A stretch of DNA of 34,558 bases from CAYVGO01 sp964450725 (lineage in GTDB: Bacteria; Bacteroidota; Bacteroidia; Bacteroidales; UBA932), in NCBI GenBank assembly GCA_964450725.1, contig CAYVGO010000021.1, positions 1 to 34,558 on the forward strand, read 5' to 3'. The notes below the pieces were generated by a model. It did no database searches, was not told where the DNA came from, and saw only the letters and a program-made list of their open reading frames with translations. Below, piece after piece: positions 23,280 through 32,648 of this stretch. Both the position numbers and the translations under genes were made by a program. Each line of letters opens with the position of its first letter. Positions within the stretch are counted from its first letter, which is position 1.

Positions 23280-24302
23280 ATGGGATTATTTTCCTTTTTA
23301 ACACAAGAATTAGCCATAGATTTAGGAACTGCTAATACAATAATTATTCATAATGATAGAATTGTCGTAGATGAGCCTTCGATTGTAGCCATTGACAACA
23401 CAACAGGAAAGTTGATTGCAGTGGGTCATGAAGCGCAAATGATGCACGGAAAGACACATCAAAACATCAGAACAATACGTCCTTTACGCGATGGAGTGAT
23501 TGCTGATTTTAACGCCGCTGAACAAATGATTCGCGGAATGATAAAAAAAATTAATAAAAAAAGTAGTTTGTTTTCACCATCTTTGAGGATGGTTGTTTGT
23601 ATTCCTTCCGGCAGTACTGAAGTAGAAATACGTGCTGTTCGAGATTCTGCAGAAAGAGCACAAGGACAAGATGTGTATATGATATATGAGCCTGTCGCTG
23701 CAGCATTAGGAATTGGCTTAGATGTTGAAGGTCCGATAGGAAATATGGTCGTAGATATTGGAGGTGGAACATCTGAAATTGCAGTTATTGCATTGGGTGG
23801 AATTGTAAGTAATATGAGTGTTCGGGTGGCCGGAGATGTCTTTACTAATGATATTATGCAGTATTTGCGTAATGCTCACAATGTAAAGGTTGGAGAACGA
23901 ACCGCAGAAGAAATAAAAATTAATGTTGGTAGTGCTATTACCGAACTTGAAAATCCGCCGGAAAATTTTATTGCCCGAGGTCCCAATATAATGACAGCAT
24001 TGCCTATAGAAATTCCAATTACTTACCAAGAAGTAGCCTATAGTTTAGACCGCTCTATTTCCAAAATAGAAGTTGCGATATTGGGAGTATTGGAGCAAAC
24101 TCCTCCGGAATTGTATGCTGATATTGTCAGAAATGGTATTTACTTAACCGGTGGTGGTGCATTATTACGAGGGTTAGATACTCGTTTTCAGGATAAAATC
24201 AAGATTCCTGTTCATGTTGTAGAAAATCCGTTACATTCTGTTGCTCGTGGAACGGGAATTGCTTTAAAAAATATTCATCGTTATCCGTTTTTATTGCGCT
24301 AA
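23280..24302 (+). CDS. mreB: Rod shape-determining actin homologue MreB (340 aa)
   Basis: Forms membrane-bound filaments that steer lateral cell wall synthesis. Actin-fold phosphate motifs are visible: AIDLGTANTIIIH (residues 12-24), VVDIGGGTSEIAVI (~157-170) and the adenosine motif YLTGGGALLRGLD (~289). Also MVVCIPSG and the family-typical MIYEPVAAALGIGLDVE. Length is normal. First gene of mreB-mreC-mreD-mrdA-rodA, indicating a rod-shaped cell. Confidence 0.97.
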   Translation: MGLFSFLTQELAIDLGTANTIIIHNDRIVVDEPSIVAIDNTTGKLIAVGHEAQMMHGKTHQNIRTIRPLRDGVIADFNAAEQMIRGMIKKINKKSSLFSPSLRMVVCIPSGSTEVEIRAVRDSAERAQGQDVYMIYEPVAAALGIGLDVEGPIGNMVVDIGGGTSEIAVIALGGIVSNMSVRVAGDVFTNDIMQYLRNAHNVKVGERTAEEIKINVGSAITELENPPENFIARGPNIMTALPIEIPITYQEVAYSLDRSISKIEVAILGVLEQTPPELYADIVRNGIYLTGGGALLRGLDTRFQDKIKIPVHVVENPLHSVARGTGIALKNIHRYPFLLR

Positions 24303-24323
24303 ACGCTTTTCTATAATTATTCA

Positions 24324-25154
24324 ATGGACGTTATCGTACATTTTTTTAAACAAAGAAAACTTTTCTTTGTTTTTCTTTTGTTAGAAATAATCTGTTTTGG
24401 CTTATTGTTTTATGGAGATAACTATCAAAGTTCTCAAATGTTTGCTTTTGCAAACACAGTGCGAACTTCAATGTTGAATGTTACAGGAAAAGTCCGTAGT
24501 TATCTTTATTTAGAAGAATATAATAGCGAGTTACAGAACCGTTTGAAAACCTTAGAAGAGGAACGTATCCAACTCCTGTCGCAGGTTTCGCTTTATCGTA
24601 ACTTAAGAGCAGATACAATATTACGAAAAACTTATTTTTGCCACCCGGCAGAAGTGATTGATATACAAGTCAATCAAAGTGATAATCTTTTTATGGCAAC
24701 TTTAGGAGAAAATAATGGTATCGAAAAAAATATGTGCGTAATCTCTCATCAAGGTTATTTAGTTGGAGTTGTGGAAAATATATCTCCAAATTACAACATT
24801 ATACAACCGCTCATTAACACCCGATTGAAGGTTAGTGCTTACCATAAAAAGTCTGCCCAAGTAGGAGTATTGTCATGGAGTGGACATTTGATCAATGAGT
24901 TGCGAATGGATAATTTACCTTTACATACCCAGGTTGAAATTGGCGATACTATTTTAACCAGAGGTTTCACTCAACTTATTCCACCGGATATTCCAATAGG
25001 TACTGTAACCGACGTAAAAGTACAAAAAGGCGCATTCTTGGAAATTAATATAAAACCGTTTGTTGATTTTACAAAAGTAAGGTATGTTTATGTTATTCAG
25101 TTAATTCATCAACAAGAGTTGGAGTTTCTAAAAAACAGGGAAAGCAACCTTTAG
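24324..25154 (+). CDS. mreC: Rod shape-determining protein MreC (276 aa)
   Basis: Periplasmic scaffold of the elongasome with one N-terminal membrane anchor (FFVFLLLEIICFGLLFYGDN, ~residues 14-33), then a coiled coil (YNSELQNRLKTLEEERIQLL) and the beta-barrel MreC domain (LGENNGIEKNMCVISHQGYL; GDTILTRGFTQLIPPDIPIG). Standard length and position after mreB. Confidence 0.93.
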   Translation: MDVIVHFFKQRKLFFVFLLLEIICFGLLFYGDNYQSSQMFAFANTVRTSMLNVTGKVRSYLYLEEYNSELQNRLKTLEEERIQLLSQVSLYRNLRADTILRKTYFCHPAEVIDIQVNQSDNLFMATLGENNGIEKNMCVISHQGYLVGVVENISPNYNIIQPLINTRLKVSAYHKKSAQVGVLSWSGHLINELRMDNLPLHTQVEIGDTILTRGFTQLIPPDIPIGTVTDVKVQKGAFLEINIKPFVDFTKVRYVYVIQLIHQQELEFLKNRESNL

Positions 25155-25189
25155 ATATGGATCAAACTTACCTGAATTGTAAGTAATTT

Positions 25190-25705
25190 ATGAATAAATT
25201 TCTTTTTTTCGTATTCTCTTTTTTTCTTATTGTATTACAATTTTTTGTAATTGATAATTTGGTCATGCGAAATGCTTTTTCAAGTTATCTCTCACCTGAA
25301 TTATATATATACATTATCATTACGTTACCCTTTTTTTATAACCCTATTTGGGTGATGGTTATTGCATTTTTGTTAGGAATATTGTTAGATGTAATTTCCG
25401 GTACATTGGGGTTGCATGCTATTCCGCTGGTAATGATTGGGTATGTTCGTAATTTCTTTTTGAAAGATATGCAAATTAAGGAAGAACGAGAAAAAAAACT
25501 TTTGCTGACTATGCATAGCATGGGAAGATTTTATTTTTTGAAATATGCTCTGATAATGATTGTAATTTATCATTCTGCCTATTTTGTCTTAGAAACCTTT
25601 CAATTTAATTTACCATGGCTACTTTTACTGAGAATCATTTTTAGTAGTATTGTAACTTTTTTTGTTATATTTCTCTTTCAATTTTTACCATTTTATAGAG
25701 AATAA
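25190..25705 (+). CDS. mreD: Rod shape-determining membrane protein MreD (171 aa)
   Basis: Highly hydrophobic protein with about five membrane spans and a short Lys/Glu-rich cytoplasmic loop (DMQIKEEREKKLL). The segment LLGILLDVISGTLGLHAIPL is typical for MreD (hydrophobic, D...GT.GLHA). It lies between mreC and the penicillin-binding protein gene, ending 2 nt before it, which supports the assignment. Confidence 0.9.
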   Translation: MNKFLFFVFSFFLIVLQFFVIDNLVMRNAFSSYLSPELYIYIIITLPFFYNPIWVMVIAFLLGILLDVISGTLGLHAIPLVMIGYVRNFFLKDMQIKEEREKKLLLTMHSMGRFYFLKYALIMIVIYHSAYFVLETFQFNLPWLLLLRIIFSSIVTFFVIFLFQFLPFYRE

Positions 25706-25707
25706 AG

Positions 25708-27573
25708 GTGGAACGCTATTCTAATCGAAAATCACATATAGCCCTATTTGTAGGATTCTTTTTTTTACTGTTTGTTGTTGTTTTCGGATACTTGCAACTT
25801 GTGAATGAACGATACCCTATTTTGGCGGATAGAAATGTTTTTGTTTATGATATTCAATATCCGGCACGAGGATTGATTTATGACAGAAATGACAAAGTAC
25901 TTGTGTCTAATGAAATTGTTTACGATTTATTTGTTATTCCAAACCTATTAGAGGCATTTGATACAACTGGTTTTTGTCAAATATTTGCATTTGACAAAAC
26001 TGAATTTAGAGATTTATTAGTATCTTCACTGAAAAAAGCTCGACGACAAAATCATCCTTCTCATTTTCCTTTACGGATTTATCGAAATGTTACAGATAGA
26101 ACATACTATACATTTTTGGAAAACAGTGAAAACTTTCCGGCGTTTTTGATAGATCGTCGAAATCAACGTCATTATCCATCCTTTATATCGGCAAATTTGA
26201 TAGGTTACCTTGGTGAAACTGATTCTGCGGCAATTCAAAAAGATAATTTCTATATTACAGGCAGTCAAATCGGCAAAATTGGTATAGAGTATAATTATGA
26301 AAAACAATTGAGAGGAAAGCGAGGTACGGCAATACATTTACGCGATAAATATAATAAGGTACGTTCTCAATATAAAAACGGATTATTAGATACTTTGCCT
26401 GAACCGGGAAAAGATATTACTATTACCATAAGTAAAGATTTACAGGATTTTGGAGAATATTTAATGAATGGTAAAATTGGCAGTATTGTGGCGATAGATC
26501 CTACAAATGGCGAAATTCTGACGATGGTGTCATCACCAACCTTTTCTCCAGATATATTTTTACTGGCGCAAAAACAGGAAGAACGCGATAAATTACGTAA
26601 CAATGAATTTAACCCTATGTTAAATAGGAGTGTTATGGCGCTTTATCCTCCCGGATCCATATTTAAAACCCTTAACGCATTAATTGCCTTGCAAGAGAAC
26701 TTGATTACTCCGGCATATACTTATTATTGTAAGGGGGGCTATGATATAGGGGGGCATATTGTTAAATGTCATCCTCATCTGAATCCTTGTGATGTATCGG
26801 CATCTATAGCAGTATCTTGTAACTCATATTATTGTAATCTTTTCAAACTGTTGATGACCAATAAAAAATATCAAGACCTCCCATCTGCTTATACAGCATG
26901 GCGAGATTATTTGGTTGGTTTTGGTATGGGGAAAACTTTAAATACGGATGTGTTTAATGAGTTACAAAGCAGAGTTCCTACCTCAGATTATTTTCAAAAA
27001 GCACATAAGAATAGATGGAGATACCAAAATAATATTTCGATGGCAATAGGTCAAGGAGAATTGCTAATTACACCGCTACACATGGCTAACTTTGCTGCTA
27101 TCATTGGAAATAAGGGATATTATTATACTCCGCATTTGATAAAAAAAATAGATGGAATGGAGATTGCCACCAATTTTACCAGCAAGCATTTTACTGCTGT
27201 AGACTCAATCCACTTTAATAGTGTGATTGATGGAATGTACAAAGTGGTACAAAGTGATTACGGTACCGCTCGACGATGGAGGTATTCTGGTGTGGAAATT
27301 TGTGGTAAAACCGGTACAGCGCAAAATCCTCATGGAACAGATCACTCTGTCTTTATATGCTTTGCACCTAAAAATAATCCAAAAATTGCTATGTCTGTTT
27401 ATGTGGAAAATGGTGGAGGAGGTTCCGGATTTGCCGCTTCAATTGCATCATTGATGGTAGAAAAATATTTGACAGATACAATTACCCGGTCTGAAATGGC
27501 TGAGTATTATCATAAAACAACTATAGAATATCCCAAATATGAGCAAAAGCGCAACCCTATTAAAAAGAATTGA
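25708..27573 (+). CDS. mrdA: Penicillin-binding protein 2, elongation transpeptidase (621 aa)
   Basis: Cross-links peptidoglycan together with RodA during side-wall growth. Starts at GTG 25708, two bases after mreD. One N-terminal membrane anchor (~residues 10-31) precedes the pedestal and transpeptidase domains. Active-site motifs: SIFK with catalytic Ser317 in YPPGSIFKTLNALIA, SCN near 369 in AVSCNSYYC, and KTGTAQNP near 533. The 3' end overlaps rodA by 35 nt, suggesting translational coupling that would balance the PBP2-RodA pair. Confidence 0.96.
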   Translation: MERYSNRKSHIALFVGFFFLLFVVVFGYLQLVNERYPILADRNVFVYDIQYPARGLIYDRNDKVLVSNEIVYDLFVIPNLLEAFDTTGFCQIFAFDKTEFRDLLVSSLKKARRQNHPSHFPLRIYRNVTDRTYYTFLENSENFPAFLIDRRNQRHYPSFISANLIGYLGETDSAAIQKDNFYITGSQIGKIGIEYNYEKQLRGKRGTAIHLRDKYNKVRSQYKNGLLDTLPEPGKDITITISKDLQDFGEYLMNGKIGSIVAIDPTNGEILTMVSSPTFSPDIFLLAQKQEERDKLRNNEFNPMLNRSVMALYPPGSIFKTLNALIALQENLITPAYTYYCKGGYDIGGHIVKCHPHLNPCDVSASIAVSCNSYYCNLFKLLMTNKKYQDLPSAYTAWRDYLVGFGMGKTLNTDVFNELQSRVPTSDYFQKAHKNRWRYQNNISMAIGQGELLITPLHMANFAAIIGNKGYYYTPHLIKKIDGMEIATNFTSKHFTAVDSIHFNSVIDGMYKVVQSDYGTARRWRYSGVEICGKTGTAQNPHGTDHSVFICFAPKNNPKIAMSVYVENGGGGSGFAASIASLMVEKYLTDTITRSEMAEYYHKTTIEYPKYEQKRNPIKKN

Positions 27574-28960
27574 TTGGATTACTTTTTTGCTTTGCTTGGC
27601 ATTGTCAGTAATTGGAATTACGGCTATCAATAGTACCTCTCATACAGAACACTTTAATATCTTCAACTTTTCATCCAAAGAAGGAAAGCAATTTCTGTGG
27701 CTTATTATTTCTATTATCGTTATTATTCTCATTTTTCTCAATAACTCTACCATTTGGGAATTACTCTCTCCCCACTTTTATGTATTCATGTTGGGGTTAA
27801 TGTTGATTACAGTTTTTGTAGGAAAAGAGGTCAATGGTTCTAAATCTTGGTTGGGTATGGGTGGATTTGGTATTCAAACGGCTGAATTTATGAAATTGGC
27901 GACAGCATTGCTGACTGCTAAATATCTATCGGTCAATACTGTGAGTTTTAAATATTTTAGAAACTATCTTCCACTGTTGCTGCTTTTAGCACTTCCGATT
28001 GGAAGTACAATTTTACAGCACGATTTGGGTTCTTCTATCATTTTTCTATCGTTTCTTATTGTACTTTATCGAGTGGGATTTCCTACAATCATTGTATTTA
28101 TTTTATTGTTTTTTATTCTGCTGTTTTTTGGCGTGATTTTATTTGAAAATTATTATGTAATCATTATTTTATCTTCTATTGCGATTTTGCTTTTCGGATA
28201 CAAAGTGAAAAATTGGAAACTTACACTTGTTTTATTGTTGTATGTTTTGGGAGGCTTTTACATAGGACTTAAACTTTTCGAGCATTTTCATATTAATTTC
28301 GATACAGATATTTTTTCAACATTTCCCATTATATCACTTTTCCCGTTTGGAATTATTTATGCTTTTAGAAAAAAAGCATTCAAACTCTACAGAACATTAT
28401 ATTTATTACTCATTACAAGTTTTGTAATATCCATTTCTATGGATTTTATTTATGAAAATGTTCTGAAACCGCATCACCGAAATCGTATTGAAATTTATTT
28501 AGGATTAAAAGAAGATATTCAAAGAGCCGGATTTAATCTTCACCAATCTAAAATAGCCATTGCGTCCGGAGGATTTTTAGGTAAAGGATATCAACAAGGT
28601 ACACAAACACAATTCGGATTTGTTCCCGAACAAAGTACTGACTTTATTGTTACAGCGATTGCAGAAGAATTTGGTTTTGTCGGGATTGTTATATTACTGA
28701 CACTTTACTTGTTGTTATTTTTGAGATTAATCATTATTAGTGAAAGGCAGACTAATCTTTTTGCCAAATATTTGGGATATTGTTGTTTGGGAATTATATT
28801 TTTTCATACGATTCTTAATATATCTATGACCATAGGGCTTTTTCCAACCATTGGCATACCTTTACCTTTTATCAGTTATGGAGGGTCATCATTACTTGTC
28901 TTTTCAATTATGATTGGGATTTTATTAAAATTAGATACAGAAAGAAAGGTTAATTTCTAA
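27539..28960 (+). CDS. rodA: Peptidoglycan glycosyltransferase RodA (473 aa)
   Basis: SEDS-family polytopic membrane enzyme polymerising glycan strands with PBP2. Multiple membrane spans; signatures include NGSKSWLGMGGFGIQTAEFM, LQHDLGSSIIFL with the SEDS aspartate, FVPEQSTDFIVTAIAEEFGF and GIPLPFISYGGSS near the C-terminus. It is longer than the ~370-aa E. coli enzyme, with an additional hydrophobic segment (~residues 180-290), a feature I associate with Bacteroidota RodA. Confidence 0.95.
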   Translation: MSKSATLLKRIDWITFLLCLALSVIGITAINSTSHTEHFNIFNFSSKEGKQFLWLIISIIVIILIFLNNSTIWELLSPHFYVFMLGLMLITVFVGKEVNGSKSWLGMGGFGIQTAEFMKLATALLTAKYLSVNTVSFKYFRNYLPLLLLLALPIGSTILQHDLGSSIIFLSFLIVLYRVGFPTIIVFILLFFILLFFGVILFENYYVIIILSSIAILLFGYKVKNWKLTLVLLLYVLGGFYIGLKLFEHFHINFDTDIFSTFPIISLFPFGIIYAFRKKAFKLYRTLYLLLITSFVISISMDFIYENVLKPHHRNRIEIYLGLKEDIQRAGFNLHQSKIAIASGGFLGKGYQQGTQTQFGFVPEQSTDFIVTAIAEEFGFVGIVILLTLYLLLFLRLIIISERQTNLFAKYLGYCCLGIIFFHTILNISMTIGLFPTIGIPLPFISYGGSSLLVFSIMIGILLKLDTERKVNF

Positions 28961-29041
28961 TAAAACGTTCTTTTTGAATTCGGGCGTTTCTCAAAAAAAT
29001 AGTAACTTGCACAACAAATTCTAACTTATTATAATTTAACT

Positions 29042-29461
29042 ATGGCAGGAAATATTACTTTTTCTATGATTAAACCCGATGCGGTAAAAAATGGCTATAT
29101 CGGTAAAATATTATCTCATATTGAGAATAGTGGCTTTAAAATTAAAGCCATGAAGTACACCAAACTATCGATTGAAGAAGCCGGACGCTTTTACGCTGTG
29201 CATACAGGAAAACCTTTCTACAAAGAATTGACCGAATTTATGTCTTCCGGACCTTTGGTGGCTTTGGCTTTAGAAAAAGAAAATGCAGTAGAAGCATTTC
29301 GTAAAGTTATTGGTGCTACAAATCCGGAAAACGCAGAAGCCGGTACAATTCGTAAACTATACGCAGAATCTTTGTCTAAAAATGCAGTACATGGTGCAGA
29401 TAGCGATGAAAATGCTGCGATAGAAATAGCCTTTCATTTTTCACAACGAGAAGTTCTTTAA
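29042..29461 (+). CDS. ndk: Nucleoside diphosphate kinase (139 aa)
   Basis: Transfers phosphate from ATP to other nucleoside diphosphates. The N-terminus TFSMIKPDAVKNGYIGKI and the active-site histidine in NAVHGADSDENA are diagnostic (usual NAVHGSDS). Length is normal. An 81-nt spacer separates it from rodA; I could not place a convincing Bacteroidota-type promoter in it. Confidence 0.97.
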   Translation: MAGNITFSMIKPDAVKNGYIGKILSHIENSGFKIKAMKYTKLSIEEAGRFYAVHTGKPFYKELTEFMSSGPLVALALEKENAVEAFRKVIGATNPENAEAGTIRKLYAESLSKNAVHGADSDENAAIEIAFHFSQREVL

Positions 29462-29490
29462 TCTGCATAAACGAAGGTTGAACTTACTTT

Positions 29491-30039
29491 ATGCCTAAAA
29501 AAGAACTTGAAATTTTAGGACTTTCATTTGCCCACTCTATCTTGGGAGATGATGCCATTATTTTAAAAGAAGTCGGCGGAAAACGTCGGCTTCCTATATT
29601 GGTATCTAACACAAAAGCAACTCGATTGGCAATGCAGATTGACGGAGTCAGACCATTTCGTCCGATGACTCACGACCTGTTGGAAAAATTCATCGAAAGA
29701 TTCAATATTGTATTGGTAGAAGTATTAATTTACAAAGTGGAAGACGGAATTTTTTACTCAACATTATTTTGTGAGGATAAAGGGGAAAGTATTGAGTTTG
29801 AAATCAGAACTTCTGACGCCATTGTCATTGCTCAGAAATTCAATGTCAAAATTTATGCTACAGAAACATTGTTAGACAGTGTGGGCGTAATTTGTGATTT
29901 GGAACATTCAACAACTTATCCCAATCAATTTACAAGACTAAGTAATGCCGAATTAAAAAAGCAATTAGAAAAAGCGGTAGTGTCAGAAGATTATGCACTT
30001 GCGATACTTATCAGAAATGAATTGACTGCAAGAAGTTAG
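29491..30039 (+). CDS. DUF151 bifunctional nuclease-like protein with UVR tail (182 aa)
   Basis: The core (~residues 5-135) has the bifunctional nuclease pattern GLSFAHSILGDDAIILKEVG, RLPILVSNTKA, RPMTHDLLEKF, and DAIVIAQKFNVKIYA near 110-125. The C-terminus (LKKQLEKAVVSEDYALAILI) is a UVR/UvrB-UvrC-like helical hairpin. This two-part layout is common in Bacteroidota. Nuclease activity is predicted for the family; the role in this cell is unknown. WbqC follows after 7 nt. Confidence 0.88.
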   Translation: MPKKELEILGLSFAHSILGDDAIILKEVGGKRRLPILVSNTKATRLAMQIDGVRPFRPMTHDLLEKFIERFNIVLVEVLIYKVEDGIFYSTLFCEDKGESIEFEIRTSDAIVIAQKFNVKIYATETLLDSVGVICDLEHSTTYPNQFTRLSNAELKKQLEKAVVSEDYALAILIRNELTARS

Positions 30040-30046
30040 TGATGTT

Positions 30047-30640
30047 ATGTTTATACTTTCAACGGCTTATTTCCCCAATATATACTATTTTTCAAAGATT
30101 CTTCCGTATAACTCAGTAACCATAGAGCGTAAAGAAAATTACAGAAAACAGAGTTACAGAAACAGAATGGAAGTTGCCGGTGCTAATGGAAAATTAGTAT
30201 TGATTTTACCAGTGAAGCATCAACAAAAAAGTATTGATGACGTAGAAATTGAGAATGCTGTAGATTGGCAAAAACAGCATTGGAGAAGTATTGTCAGTGC
30301 CTATAAATCGTCGGCTTATTTTTCATATTATGAAGAAGAGATTTATGCTCTTGTATTTCAAACGGAAACTTCTTTATATGCTTTTAATTTCAATATTTTA
30401 AAAACTCTGTTGCATATTTTTCAATGGAAAGGAACCATAGAGGAAACCCAAGAATATAGAATCGATTATGACAAAGATATGGATTTGAGAGAAGAAATTA
30501 CTTGTAAAAAATCAACCGTAATAACTCCGAATTATTATCAGGTATTTCAACACAAACTCGGATTTATTCCCAATTTAAGTATTTTAGATTTACTTTTTAA
30601 TGAAGGTCATCGTGCCACAAAATTGATTACTGTTTTATAA
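30047..30640 (+). CDS. WbqC family protein (197 aa)
   Basis: Sequence pattern of the WbqC-like family: STAYFPNIYYFSKI at the start, ENYRKQSYRNRMEVAGANG, LILPVKH and DWQKQHWRSIVSAYKSSAYF. WbqC relatives are linked to sugar or polysaccharide assembly and may act like glycine amidation/transfer enzymes, but their reaction is not settled. No signal peptide, so cytoplasmic. It is 7 nt downstream of the DUF151 gene, so it is probably cotranscribed with it. Confidence 0.85.
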   Translation: MFILSTAYFPNIYYFSKILPYNSVTIERKENYRKQSYRNRMEVAGANGKLVLILPVKHQQKSIDDVEIENAVDWQKQHWRSIVSAYKSSAYFSYYEEEIYALVFQTETSLYAFNFNILKTLLHIFQWKGTIEETQEYRIDYDKDMDLREEITCKKSTVITPNYYQVFQHKLGFIPNLSILDLLFNEGHRATKLITVL

Positions 30641-30679
30641 TATCAACAACAAAAGTTTCACCACTAATTATTTAATTTT

Positions 30680-32515
30680 ATGTTTAAAAATCACCCCAAA
30701 GGCTTATTTGTAGCCTTCTTTACCAACATGGGAGAACGTTTTGGATTCTATACCATGATGGCCATTTTAGTACTGTTTCTTCAAGCAAAATACGGACTTT
30801 CTGAAGCCGATGCCGGAGAATATTACAGTTGGTTTTACTTCTCAATTTATGCTTTGGCACTCATTGGAGGAATGTTAGCCGATTATACCAAAAAGTATAA
30901 ATTGGTTATTCTGCTCGGGCAAATTGTCATGTTTTTGGGTTACGGCATTATTGCTTTGCCTGATATGTCTTTAAATATTACTCTTGCCGGCTTATTTATT
31001 ATTGCTTTGGGTAACGGGTTTTTCAAAGGAAACCTACAGGCTGTTGTAGGACAACTTTATGACAACGACAAATTCAGAAAGTTGCGAGACTCCGCATTCA
31101 TGGTATTCTATATGGGTATCAATATCGGAGCATTTTTTGCACCTTTTGCCGCCACGACCATAAGAAATTGGTGGTTACAAATTAACGGCTATTTACATGA
31201 CGGAAGTTTACCGGCTTTGTGTCATCAGATGGTCAACAAAACTATCACTCCGGAGAATACGCAACAGTTACAAACATTAGCCGATAAAGCTATTGTTGCC
31301 GGAGGACAGCCTGTAACTGATTTAATGCAGTTTGCTCAAAATTATATTGATGTTTTTGCTCGAGGTTACAATTGGGCTTTTGCCATCGCTGCAGGTGCGA
31401 TGTTAATATCTTTGGTCGTTTATCTTGTCTTTAGTAAAGCCTTACCCAACAAACAAAAAAGTGTGGACAATGCCAACTCAACCGCACAAAAATCAACCAA
31501 ATCATCAGTAAATATCAGCCATATTCTTTTATCGGCAGTGTTATTGGTTGGTGTGGCTGCTATTGTACATTATATCGGAGTTTATTTTAATGTATCACAG
31601 TTAGATTATAAACTCGGAGGTGCTATCGGATTGTTTGTAGCCTTTGTTACCTACATGTTCTTAATCTCTAAGCCCGAAGAAAAGTCACGCATTATGGCTC
31701 TCTCTTTAGTATTTGTTGTGGTAATTTTCTTCTGGATGTCTTTCCACCAAAACGGACTTACGCTGACTATCTTTGCCCGTGACTACACCGTTACCAAAGT
31801 GGGTGCCGTCACCAATTTGTTTTTCAATTTGGAATCCATACTTTGTGTGATTGCGACTATTATCGGTGCTGTACTTGCTTTACGTAAAAATCAACATATC
31901 AAAGAAAGAATAGCGGGTATTGTTACATTTTTAGTTGCCGGAGGCTTGTGCGGGTATTTTGTTTCTACTTATGGTTCTCACAATGCTATTTCTCCCGAAA
32001 TCTTTCAATCTTTCAATCCGTTGTTTATTGTAGCGTTAACACCTTTAGTGATGGGATTTTTTGCTTACTTGAACCGTAAAAACTATGACCCGTCCACTCC
32101 TAAAAAAATAGGAATGGGAATGTTTATTGCGGCCTTCGGATTTGTTATTTTGTTGATAGGTTCACTCAACTTAGTATCGCCTTATCTTTTACAAGGTGCC
32201 GCCGTAGAAGAATCTATGAGAGTTTCGCCCTATTGGTTAATCAGCAGTTATTTGGTATTAACGGTTGCCGAATTGTTTTTAAGCCCTATGGGATTATCTT
32301 TTGTTTCAAAAGTGGCTCCCGCACGTTTCCAAGGATTGATGCAGGGTGGATGGCTGTTGGCTACCGCCATTGGTAATAAATTATTATTTGTTGGCAGTTT
32401 GATGTGGGGAAAAATAGATTTGTATTTACTGTGGGGTATTTTCGTATTGGCATGTATTGTATCTGCAATATTTATTTTTGCCATCATGAAACGTTTGGAG
32501 AACGCAACTAAATAA
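30680..32515 (+). CDS. POT-family peptide transporter, MFS (611 aa)
   Basis: Proton-driven di-/tripeptide importer family with many membrane spans. The N-terminus FFTNMGERFGFYTMMAILVL corresponds to the ExxER helix-1 motif; Glu19 and Arg20 are present but the first Glu is Asn16. The second typical region is GNGFFKGNLQAVVGQLYD, and MGINIGAFFAP is the PTR2 signature. A ~60-residue soluble segment at ~195-275 plus extra hydrophobic helices make it longer than the ~480-520 aa standard. The C-terminal half contains LTVAELFLSPMGLSFVSKVA. Substrate is inferred from family. Confidence 0.9.
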   Translation: MFKNHPKGLFVAFFTNMGERFGFYTMMAILVLFLQAKYGLSEADAGEYYSWFYFSIYALALIGGMLADYTKKYKLVILLGQIVMFLGYGIIALPDMSLNITLAGLFIIALGNGFFKGNLQAVVGQLYDNDKFRKLRDSAFMVFYMGINIGAFFAPFAATTIRNWWLQINGYLHDGSLPALCHQMVNKTITPENTQQLQTLADKAIVAGGQPVTDLMQFAQNYIDVFARGYNWAFAIAAGAMLISLVVYLVFSKALPNKQKSVDNANSTAQKSTKSSVNISHILLSAVLLVGVAAIVHYIGVYFNVSQLDYKLGGAIGLFVAFVTYMFLISKPEEKSRIMALSLVFVVVIFFWMSFHQNGLTLTIFARDYTVTKVGAVTNLFFNLESILCVIATIIGAVLALRKNQHIKERIAGIVTFLVAGGLCGYFVSTYGSHNAISPEIFQSFNPLFIVALTPLVMGFFAYLNRKNYDPSTPKKIGMGMFIAAFGFVILLIGSLNLVSPYLLQGAAVEESMRVSPYWLISSYLVLTVAELFLSPMGLSFVSKVAPARFQGLMQGGWLLATAIGNKLLFVGSLMWGKIDLYLLWGIFVLACIVSAIFIFAIMKRLENATK

Positions 32516-32528
32516 AGTGTGGATTGGG

Positions 32529-32602
32529 AATTTACGAATTACGATTTACAAGTTACAATTGCAATACATTCGCTGTAACTTGTAAATCGTAATTTGTAAT
32601 TT
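32529..32602 (+). repeat. Long imperfect palindrome between transporter and pdxB
   Basis: Arms 32529-32557 and 32574-32602 (29 nt each, 16-nt loop) pair at 27 positions; the inner 21 bp are perfect (AATTACGATTTACAAGTTAC plus A). A further partial copy of the motif (GTAAATAGTAAATCGTA) lies at 32627-32644, next to the pdxB start. It may end the transporter transcript or represent a short mobile palindrome; similar text (GCGATTTACAGGTTACAATT) also follows sufC at 13187-13206. Confidence 0.6.
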
Positions 32603-32648
32603 ATAACCCGTAGAGTATATTTCAATTGTAAATAGTAAATCGTAACCG

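Noticed and set aside
28961..29041. Bacteroidota-type promoter before ndk
   Set aside because: TAACTTG at 29003-29009 resembles the -7 element, but the TTG upstream is about 26 bp away, outside the expected spacing, and the -7 match is incomplete.
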